Source of the DNA: Mauremys mutica
Taxonomy: Eukaryota > Chordata > Testudines > Geoemydidae
Direction: 5' to 3'
DNA: 64,000 bases
Assembly (NCBI RefSeq): GCF_020497125.1
Contig: NC_059072.1
Location: forward strand, 53,788,697 to 53,852,696
Below, piece after piece: positions 54,480-64,000 of this stretch. A program made the translations under genes and the position numbers. Position 1 is the first letter of the stretch. Every line of letters starts with the position of its first letter. Below the pieces are notes generated by a model, which was not told the origin of the DNA, did not search any database, and saw only the letters and a list, made by a program, of their open reading frames with translations.

Positions 54480-55400
54480 GATCTCAGTACTATGGACGGA
54501 GACTATTGGTGAATGGGAGAGTTTCTAGTAGGGTTCTGTGGGAATTGGTACTAGTCCCAACATTTTTCAACATTTTTATCAATTATCTGGAAGTAAATAT
54601 AATATTGCTGCTGATAAAATTTTCAGATGACATAAAGATTGGCAGAGTAGTAAATAATGATAAGGACAGATAGGACAGCCATACAGAGTAATCTGGATCC
54701 CTTGGTCAGCTGGGCCAATTCAAACAAAATGTGTTTTGATATTGCCAAATGCAAAGTTATACATCTAGAAAGAAGGAATGGAGACCCTACCTATAGAATG
54801 GGGTGTTGGATTCTGGAAAGCATTGACGCTGAAAAGGATCTTCCCTGTGTATACAGCATTTATTAGACTGATACTGGACTACTGTGACCAGTTCTGGTGT
54901 CCACATTTTTAAAAGTATGTTGAAAAATCCCCAAAGAGCCACAAAATTTATTCATGGGCTGGAAAAATGCCTTAACGCGAGACTTACAGAATTCAGTCTG
55001 TTTACTTTATCAAAAAGAAGATTGAGAGATGACTTGATCACAGTGTATAAGTATCTTTATGTGGAGAAAATACTGGGTACTAAATTGGGTGTTGGGTTTT
55101 AAATCTAGCAGAGAAAGGCTTAGCAAGAACCAATGACTGGAAGCTGAAGCCAGACAAATTAAAATTGAGCACAGATTTTTAACAGAGAGGGTGATTAACC
55201 ACTGAAACAAATTTCCAAAGGAAGTGGTGGATTTGCCATGTCTTGAAGTTTTTAAATCAAGACTACATGCCTTTCTGAAATATCTGTTTTAGCCAAACAC
55301 AATTTATAGGGCTCTAAACAAATGAAAAGTAGGTGGAAATTTAATGTCCTGTGATATATAGGAGATTGCACCAGGTGGTCTAGTATTCCCTTCTTTTCTT
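54480..55400 (+). mobile_element. Old CR1/L3-like LINE remnant
   Basis: Decayed reverse-transcriptase 3' coding is visible: FSDDIKIGRVVNN near 54620, FDIAKCKVIHLERRN near 54735 and a LxKRRLRDDLITVYKYL stretch near 55010-55060. Several frameshifts break it. It is clearly older than the turtle CR1 at 12660. Confidence 0.78.
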
Positions 55401-55777
55401 CAACTCCATAAATGTAAGGTCAAGCATTTTTATAAGAATTTAACCCTTACAACATCCCGATGAAGCAGGCAAGTTGTATGTTGTATATCACAGTACAGTA
55501 GAACTCCCCAATTCTGCACACACTGATTTTATGAACAGCCAGTTACATGAACTATTTTTACCCCACAGGAAAAAAACCCCATATCCCTCATCTATGTTCA
55601 CACATATGTTCTTGGGTAGTGAGCAGAGGTCAATCACACTCTATGTGGGTATATTTACCTTCCCAAGCTCGGGTGAAGGCACCTTGGTATCAGATGACTC
55701 CTGCTTTGAAAAGGTAGTGTGTGAGCATCATTGTGTTCTTTGGTGTTCTCTTTCATGATGGCCAGGAAACACTATAC

Positions 55778-56083
55778 CGGGGTAGGCAACCTATGGCATG
55801 CGTGCCAAAGGCGGCACGCAAGCTGATTTTCAGTGGCACTCTCATTGCCCTGGTCCTGGCCACTGATCCGGGGCCTCTGCATTTTAATTTAATTTTAAAT
55901 GAAGCTTCTTAAACATTTAAAAAAACCTTATTTACTTTATATGCAACAATAGTTTAGTTATATATTATAGACTTATAGAAAGAGACCTTCTAAAAACATT
56001 AAAATGTATTACTGGCACGTGGAACCTTAAATTAGAGTGAATAAATGGTCGGCACACCACTTCTGAAAGGTTGCCGACTCCTG
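55778..56083 (+). mobile_element. hAT MITE (306 bp) with exact 8-bp duplication
   Basis: CACTATAC flanks both ends (55770-55777 and 56084-56091). The ends CGGGGTAGGCAACC and, from the right, CAGGAGTCGGCAACC are inverted repeats. It is the same family as the split copy at 23957-25055 and shows what that copy looked like before its LTR insertion. Confidence 0.93.
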
Positions 56084-56218
56084 CACTATACATTTTGTTA
56101 CCCTTTTTTATGTGCATTATCACTGAATGATTCATAAGTTAACTTATGCACAGTACTGTCTAATTTTGAGATGTGAAATTTTTATAAACTTTTCATTTTA
56201 ATGAACTCAGTCTCGAAT

Positions 56219-56607
56219 TAAGAACATAAGAACGGCCGTACTGGGTCAGACCAAAGGTCCATCTAGCCCAGTATCTGTCTACCGACAGTGGCCAATACCA
56301 GGTGTCCCAGAGGGAGTGAACCTAACAGGTAATGATCAAGTGATCTCTCTCCTGCCATCCATCTTCATCCTCTGACGAACAGAGGCTAGGGACACCATTC
56401 TTACCCATCCTAGCTAATAGCCATTTATGGACTTAGCCACCATGAATTTATCCAGTTCCCTTTTAAACATTGTTATAGTCCTAGCCTTCACAACCTCCTC
56501 AGGTAAGGAGTTCCACAAGTTGACTGTGCGCTGCGTGAAGAAGAACTTCCTTTTATTTGTTTTAAACCTGCTGCCTATTAATTTCATTTGGTGACCTCTA
56601 GTTCATA
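56219..56607 (-). mobile_element. CR1 LINE 3' end
   Basis: The - strand holds the last ~380 bases of a turtle CR1. The 3' end starts here with the complement of TAAGAACATAAGAACGGCC, and the end of the coding part is near 56440-56600. It closely matches the 3' part of the copy at 13740-14114, so it is a young, short copy. Confidence 0.92.
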
Positions 56608-56683
56608 AAATAGGAGTTGTATTGTGTATTGTTTGGTGATGTGTGCTCCTGGTCATTAAACAGTGTACAGACTTCAATTTATG

Positions 56684-56685
<2 letters not shown>

Positions 56686-56740
<55 letters not shown>
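56686..56740. repeat. (TA)n microsatellite
   Basis: An uninterrupted run of about 27 TA units. Confidence 0.97.
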
Positions 56741-56743
<3 letters not shown>

Positions 56744-58880
56744 TTATATGAAACATCTCACAGTATATTTTATGACCAGTCATTGTTCTTAAATATCCTA
56801 GTCAATATTTAGCAAATGTGCATCAGTAAGATATCTGAATATTTTCTCAATATGCAGCCACTAATTCAGCAGTAACTACCAACCAGCTGACCATTTCTTC
56901 CTGATTAATGAGAGGCTGAGAGGAGTTGATAGCTCAAGATAATCAGCCCATTAACCCCAGCACATCATTAATCCCAAAGAAATGCCCTGAACAAACAGTG
57001 CTATTTAAAAAAAAAAAGTTTTTTTTTCAAATGTTTAACTTCTAATAGCAATAGCATTCATATACCTAGTTTTGTATTTGTAGAGTAACATTTGTGTGTG
57101 ACATCCATAGATGTTTGTTCATTAGTGTGTTACAGTATCAGCCAATATTCATGAGAAAATAGTTTTCAAGACAGGATTTATTATATGGGACAGTATATCA
57201 TTATAGTAAAAGAACCAATTTTTATCTGAATAGAATTATTTATATTTTTAATGTCACTATAACAATTATCCTAAGTATGAGTGTGTACATGTATTTTACT
57301 TCACAAGTATGTTTGAGTGAGTTGGAAAGGACTTTCAAACTTTAGTTATATAGAGTTAATTCGTATTCATAAGACCTTTTATTTGTATTTTTGAGTGCAA
57401 TATTGATTAATTATACTTTCCTTAAATACACAGTATATATGTGAAATTTCAAAAGTTTCAGAAATTCTGTTACTGCTATACTGTGAAACTTAGTTTGTTA
57501 CTGTCTGCAGTTTTCTTCTCAATCGAAGGCAAAATTAAGAGGAGACATTATCTCATCCAGCATAAAGTAATCCTGTCTTTGTTCATAATGCAGCTTGTGT
57601 GCCATTTACATCCATTTTGTATGATGTTTAAAAGTCAGACTAGATAGCAAAGGAGGCTTTTTATAACAGAATTATTTTTGCAACAAGATAAATACATTCA
57701 AAAAAATTTTTTTTAATGGTTCCTTAGCCATTTCTAGTGGCACTAATGTGTTCCATTAAGCAGCCAGATTACAGCAATCACTTCTCAAAGCTCTATTTAG
57801 CATTTTTTTCTGGTATTAAACTTTTTAAAATAATAAATTGAACGAAAATCATAGTTTGGTTAATATTATGATGGGTCTTTTACTTATCAATTTACATGGC
57901 TACATTTGAGAGCAATTTGAAGGAGGATCTTTGTCTTTCTGGATGGTAAAATTTATTCTTAAAATGATGGATGCATTTGGTCTGTGGAAGGAGAGTATTT
58001 GTTATCCATCATCAATTAATTCCCCATTTTAGAATACAGCAACACAGAGCATACATTATAAATGAATCTGGTGACCTGAGGGCATCTCTATTGTGTAGCA
58101 AAAGTGTGTATTCTTTTCAAATAAACTGAATGAAATTCTTTATTTATATGATAAGGGTTACCTTTAGGCCACTAGATCAATTTGCTATAAAACATACATT
58201 TTATTAAGATTAAAAACTACTTTTCCCCCTTCCCCTCTCCAAATGTAACTTTTAAAATGGAATAGTCCTAACATTAAAATGAAAATATAAGTAGTTAGTT
58301 CCAAAGCCTTATGAAAATTTGTACGTGGAGTTTCTGGTTTTGAGATGAAAATATCACCACCCCTGGCCACCCACCACCATCAAAGCAAAAGTGAGGCAAT
58401 TCTAGCCCTCCATTATTTAGTGTGTGTAATTTCCATTTTCCCTACTTTTGAAAATAGCTTATGGAGGGGACTGACAGTCCCTAAGGATTTCATATGCCCG
58501 CTGGGGAGCTCATATTCGGTAGCACTTCCAAAGTGGTTAAGCTTTGGTATTTTTTTATTAAACAAAACATTTTTAAAACTGATTTTTATTCTTCTAGAGC
58601 ATAGTTCACCTAAAATTATACACCACAAATTAGAAGTTCTTCACACACCTTCAGAATGAATAGGTAAGAATAATCAGCCTGATGACAATTAGATTGTTTA
58701 ATGCACCTAGATCAGAAGTACTGTATGTTCCTATTGGGTATAATTCAGGGATTAGTTTATGGTACTATTGGATTTAGTTTATTAGACTCCTTTTATATGT
58801 AAAAGAAAAATCTTGAATTCGAGCATATCTTTGAAAAAAATAGGATTTAGCAGACCAGTAATAATTTCCTGAACAAATAT
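56741..58880. other. Intron 8, AT-rich stretch
   Basis: I see nothing here beyond AT-rich sequence with short chance frames. Confidence 0.45.
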
Positions 58881-59660
58881 AAGGGCTAGATTGACAAACA
58901 GATTTAAGCACCTAACTGGCTTTCTAGGTAACTAAATCCAATATTTAGGCACCACTGACATTCACAAAACCACACCCAGCTGCTGCCTAACCCTGTAGGC
59001 CAGTGGTCCCCAACCTTTTCGTCTGGCGGGCGCCAGACGAAGGACCACTGCAGCGGTGGAGCACCCGCCGAAAATTGGGAGCGACGCCTCTCGATGACAT
59101 CACTTGTCGGCGACAAGCGTCATCATCAAGAGGCGTCTCTGCCAAAATGCCGCGAAATTCGGCGGCATTTCGGCAGGTGCTCTCCCAGGGTCCAGGACGC
59201 AGGCGCATTAAGATGCATGGCGCCCACGGGCACCGCGTTGGGGACCACTGCTGTAGGCAGTTAAATTTCCCCTGGTGGGCATATTAAAAATGCCTAAATC
59301 CCAATACCACTGAGATATTCAGCACACTAGTTCACACCTCAGCCCTAGCAGCATTCTCAAACTGGACATTTTCTCTCTCTGTGTCACCTGCAGGACCCAA
59401 TCCATTAAGCATACTCAGATTATGCCTAATCTGCACAGAAGATAGCCTAGGGAGGGGAGTGTGTCCTAACCACCAGGCTACTGGGAGTTCAGGGGTTGGG
59501 TCTCTCTCTCTCAATCTCTTCTGTTAGAGCTATTCCAATTTGTAAAAATAATATTTCTTGGAACAGGGACATGAATCTGCCTCTCCCACCTGCGAGGTGA
59601 ATGCCATAACCACTGGGCTGTAGAGTCAGTCTCTCACTTTCTCTGCGTCTCTGCCCAAAC
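58881..59660 (-). repeat. Interspersed repeat with tRNA-like segment, split by a MITE
   Basis: Sequence with GCACCTAACT and CCTAAATCCC words, typical of abundant turtle repeats, is interrupted by the MITE at 59001-59250. Near 59622-59568 the - strand shows an A-box-like TAGCCCAGTGGTTATGGC and a weak B box, so at least this part is tRNA-derived. Confidence 0.5.
59001..59250. mobile_element. hAT MITE (250 bp) with exact 8-bp duplication
   Basis: CTGTAGGC flanks both ends (58993-59000 and 59251-59258). The ends CAGTGGTCCCCAACC and, from the right, CAGTGGTCCCCAACG are inverted repeats. The interior is GC-rich and has an inverted pair built on GACGCCTCTCGATGA and TCATCAAGAGGCGTC. Confidence 0.94.
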
Positions 59661-62600
59661 CAGAAATATTGCACATAGTAAAAGATGCTGCATAAATTTT
59701 GTCCTGTCTTCTGGTCTGAGGATGTCCACTGCCACTTATGCAAGCACATTAACTGAATGTACAATATACTTGGCAGTGTACACTCACTTATTGGACACTA
59801 GGATAGAGTTTTTAATCTATTTAATTTTTTTAGAAAGTAGCCCATTTTAACAATGTAGAAGCTTTTCATATGCCTCAACCCAAGAACAAGCCTTAACTTT
59901 GATCTCTGTTAATTATGTTGATTTTAGGTTTAGACTTGAAAAATACTTTTGAGAAGTCCTTTCAAACTCTTGCCTTTGGCTGCAATCGACTTGTATTAGT
60001 TCTGTCTCCACTTTTTCACAAATATAATGAAGGTAAACAACAGAGCAAGTCTGTAAAAGTGAACTAGAAATGCAAAGCATGTCTGCACAAGCAGTGAAGT
60101 GAAATGGTTACTATGGAGCCAACAGACTCAGCTCCCAAAATCAGAGTTGGCTTTACCAAGTCATATATAATAGTAAAATATTTTTTTTCACAGAGCTTAA
60201 CAGAATTATAGTGAATCTGTGCAGATACAGGGTGCCATAGAAAATTTCGAGGCACAATCTGAGTTTGACAAATTTAAGAAATATAATGACTGGCTATGAA
60301 CATACAAACAAACAGCTGGCTGCCAACAGTGAAGTATGACCCAATTAAACTGTAATTAACTTTCTGTTGTTTAGTACAATATATAATATTGTAATGTATT
60401 TTGATTTGATCCTTACTAATTATTTATATACTCTAAGACCAAGATTATTCAAGTGCAGTTTGTGACCTTCAAGGGAAGAGAAGACCTCCCGTGAGGTCAA
60501 CAGTATTTGCTCTGTGCCCCTGAGTTTCAAGTGAGGGGCATAAAATTGCTGTGAATGGGGAAGGGGGGGAAGGATAGGACGGGGAGCAAGGAGATTTAGG
60601 GTGGGGGTTAGCAGGGAGAGCAGCCATCTCCACCCTGGAAAGGGGCATCCCAGTAATTCCTATTGCCATTCCTATGGCAGTTCCTTGGCAGCTGGTGCCC
60701 TTTGGTGGCTGGCATCTTGTGCTGTGTTGCCCCACTGCCTGGGTGGCCTGTCCTCCACCCCAACAGCTGGCACATGTGCTTCTGCCCATCTCCTGGCTAG
60801 GTGCCTCTGCAGGGACTAGTGGTGGCTAGAAGGCAGTGAGCGGAGAGCTGTTCCTAGTGACCAGCCCAATCCTCGTGCACTGTGGTGGCTGCTCCAGTCT
60901 CTCCTCTGTGAGATATTGTGGTGGTGGAAAACACTGGGGGGCAAGGGGACATCCATCAGCTGCCACCCTGCAGTATTTCCATTGTAGGGATGCTAGCCTT
61001 CTTCCCACCCCATTCCTGTTCCACTGCTTCTGGTTTCTAGCATGTGTGAGATTCCCTATGACTTTAGAAGTCTGTGTCTGCCTCCTTTATAATACGCATC
61101 CACCCTTGCCACAGTTGACTTCCATATCCTAATTTTAATTCTTTACCTTTTGAAACCAATAGTCGGCTGGTTAGTGGGGGATTTTTGGCGGGGGGGCAGA
61201 GGAGGAATTGTTTTTTTTCATTTTGGTTTTGTTTGGTTTTTAACTTAATCCAAAGGATACGCCCACAAAAAATACCTATCCTTACTGCTGCAAATTAGTA
61301 TCTTGCAGGCTGGTCACAAGAAATAATTTCCTAGGCTACTTTGCATTACAAGAAAATCTGTTGGGGTTTTTTGTTCTTTTAGCTCTGCAAGAGTCTGAGC
61401 CCCTCAAATCTGCACCAGTAAAACTGAAGAGAGGAATGTCCCACAACTATTAGTTAATCTGTTTTGTAACATGGAGAGAAGGTGTAAATTTTGGGGGCGG
61501 GGGGAAATGGGGTTAAGAAATTTGAGAACCACTGCTTCAAAGGCCTGGTCCTGAGAAAGACGGTGCATGCAAACCCCATCAACTTCAAATATTTTAATTT
61601 GACATGTACAAATCAACGAGAAATGCCTAAAATTACCCCTTGTGTGTTGGACTTCAATGGGACTCAGTATCTTTCAGGATCTGTATATGTTGAATTGTGT
61701 GTATTTTCTATCTCACTTTATGTAAAAGCTTGTACATTTATGTGTATACTGTAAATTTGGAGGAGCTTTTAAAAACTTGACCATCTCCTTCCAAAAGAAT
61801 AAATAGGGCAAAACTGCAAATGGCTGCATTTAGAATCTCACCCATTTGATTTCCCACACCCTGTTTATTGCATCGTATTTGCTTTTTCGTTATAACTGGC
61901 ACATATCAGTTCCTTTGGCAGTATCAAGCTGTAACTGTGAGTTCTAGTGCTTTAGAAGTAAAATTCTTATCTTTCCCGCAGACTTGAAATTACTATTCTA
62001 ACCAAGAGCACACATTCAAAACTTCAAGGAAAAAAATCTTACATTGTAATGTTTATTGAATTTTCATGTCACACTAAATAGCACTAGATCTATGAATATA
62101 TTATTAAAAATTAAAAGATAATACTAAATTACTTTTATAAAAGGCTCTGGTAAAATTTGTCACTGTGTGAAAAATTGTATATTGTCCAGTATGAAGCTAG
62201 TTGATTTGCTGTTGAGCAAGGGATGTTAACTGAACACCTGTTGGAAAATCTTTTTCAACGCTCATTTACATACTCTTTCCCTGCTGTACCACTTCGTTAT
62301 GTTCAGTGTTCTGGCAGCAAAGCTCTGGAGAGATGTTACAAAAATCATAATGTTAATACGTGTGACTTATTGGCTATCTCACTGACTGCAGCAGCATGAC
62401 AGGATAGAGCATCGTAAGAATGGAGAAACACCAAAGGGCAGGGATGGCTCGTATGTTTGGTTAAGTGAAGAGGGGGACTTGCAGCTGTTGTGAGTGTAAA
62501 CAAAGGGAAGAGATGTCAAAATGTAGGGCAAGGAAAGACAACATAAGAACCAGAGAGAATAAAGGGAAGGAGCCACTTGTCAGCTCTGGCCACTTGCCCA

Positions 62601-64000
62601 GTAGTCTGAATGAACCCTGGACATTTGCACATATTTTATATGGATGCTTGTTAACCGAATAGTCATTTGAAGAGAGGCAGTAAATTGTAGTCACCCTTTT
62701 AATCATGGATTCCAACATACCAATCCCTATGGGTAATGACCATTTCATTTATATTATGACATATGTGATATAGGCTGACACTAAAGTTCAGCTTCTGAAA
62801 ATAAATTTTTTTAAACATGTTCACTTTAAATCTAAACTAACTGATTATATATGCTTCCATGATGTACGCAGTATTCCGTATGAATTAAAAAATGAGGCTT
62901 TATACTCGAATGTGTTCTGTACCTTCTGAAAGGAGTTAATCCTCTCCCCACTTCCTGAATTTTACAGGAGTTGAGAAGGCTCAGGCCCACGCACGAGGTG
63001 CTCATGAGCTTGGAGAATTGCACTTTAAATTGGGTAATTTTGTTTGGGGTATAATCTAATCTTGATGAAAATACTTTCAGTCTGGTAAAGCAAGAACAGG
63101 TTTGTTTGGGTTGTTTCTTGATCTTTCCTTAGGATAAGCTGAAAGTTGAGGGTGGCTTTGAGATAGTAGAATGCATGTATGCAGTGGGTCCATGAAATGT
63201 GTGTGTTATAAGTGTAAATCACTATTTTGAAAACATAGAGGAATGAATATTTGATCTTGAAGGTAGAGATGTCAGAATGCATGTTAAAGTCTACTGTACA
63301 TGCTGCTTCTGATACATTCTATACTTCTTGTTGATGCCTTGCATTCACTAATTGTTATACCTGGGAGCATTCAAAAGTTCATCATGGTTTAAGTGCAACA
63401 TGTAGATGAAAAACAAGCTAGTTCTCCAAAACCTCATCATCATCAATCTGTAGGTAGAAAATCCAACTTGTCACCACAGCTGCTAGGCTCTTGTACACCA
63501 TAGTTCCCACATTCTTTTCAGTGATGGCCACTCCACTGTATAATTTATTGCACTTACCAAGGTGTTTCATAGCCTCATTCTGTTACTTGATTTCACACAA
63601 TCATGAACTTGTATTGGTCCATCTCTTCAAGAAAGAGTCAAAGATCAATAGCTTGGGTAAGTCTTTTCACATACCAGTATACTACCCTTGGCCTGTCATT
63701 GTTGTTCATTGCTGCAGAAGCATTCTGGGAATGGTGATAACTACAGAAAGGTGATTGATAAAGAGTTCAAAAAGGCAGAGACAGTGGAAACTGGGTCTTT
63801 AAATCAAACTGACAAACTTGACATAATTTCTTTTTAAAATAAAGGCAGGAAGTCAAGAGCAAACTGTCAGATTTTGGCCCACAAATATAATCCTTGCACC
63901 CAGGGATTGGTCAAGTTTATCCTATTTATTCATCAACTCCTCATCAACGTAGAACGTTGGCATTTTTACCTGACATTGTTTTAGTACCTCTGCATTTTCT
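59661..64000. other. Intron 8, last part in window
   Basis: There is no gene. Bases 60540-61010 and 61480-61510 are richer in G. A hAT-like end (TTTGAGAACCACTG near 61522) has no partner I can identify. The next PNPLA8 exon was looked for and not seen. Confidence 0.45.

Noticed and set aside
60455..61535. A hAT element ending TTTGAGAACCACTG
   Set aside because: Only one end is convincing; no inverted partner or 8-bp duplication was found on the left.

Overview
The window is vertebrate nuclear DNA. It holds one split host gene in a background of mostly dead transposable elements. Turtle-type CR1 retroposons, Penelope-like elements with GIY-YIG coding, a DIRS retrotransposon, many short hAT copies and long LTRs together point to a turtle (Testudines). 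That assignment rests on recognising repeat families, not on a database search.

The host gene is PNPLA8, which encodes calcium-independent phospholipase A2 gamma, a mitochondrial and peroxisomal patatin-like lipase. It runs on the + strand. A CpG-island promoter lies at about 6290-6960, with a likely non-coding exon 1 ending at a strong donor at 6814/6815. The large first coding exon is 9759-10969 with the start at 9848. Six further coding exons follow: 11367-11516, 16434-16585, 19843-19937, 29692-29863, 44090-44147 and 46897-47091. The exons join in frame to 648 codons. They include the glycine-rich GGGTRG motif and the nucleophile-elbow motif GVSTG. The reading frame leaves the window just before the exon expected to carry the catalytic Asp, so the 3' part of the gene lies beyond 64000. 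Intron 2 has a GC-AG splice pair. Two short uORFs precede the start, the second ending in TAATG so that its stop overlaps the main start codon.

Region by region: 1-1241 is an inverted pair of hAT transposase fragments. 2470-4907 is an LTR-like repeat split by a 1347-bp TG...CA insertion with a 5-bp target duplication. 4908-6294 is a decayed CR1. 6290-6960 is the promoter. 7010-9030 is a 48-bp minisatellite and its degenerate extension, split by a Penelope-like element. 12414-14702 is a hAT-type element carrying a CR1 with an open reverse-transcriptase frame. 22085-26700 is an RTE-like LINE holding two Penelope fragments and a hAT copy that itself holds a solo LTR. 31684-36905 is a near-complete but dead DIRS element with a BED-finger hAT copy inside it. 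The introns from 36.9 to 64 kb hold scattered MITEs, CR1 remnants, microsatellites and tRNA-derived repeats.

The most unusual signal is a set of hammerhead-ribozyme-like motifs in the tails of the Penelope-like copies (7787-7824, 22714-22751, 23051-23089 on the - strand and 43926-43965 on the + strand). Target-site duplications let several insertions be delimited to the base and ordered in time. No gene apart from PNPLA8 was found.
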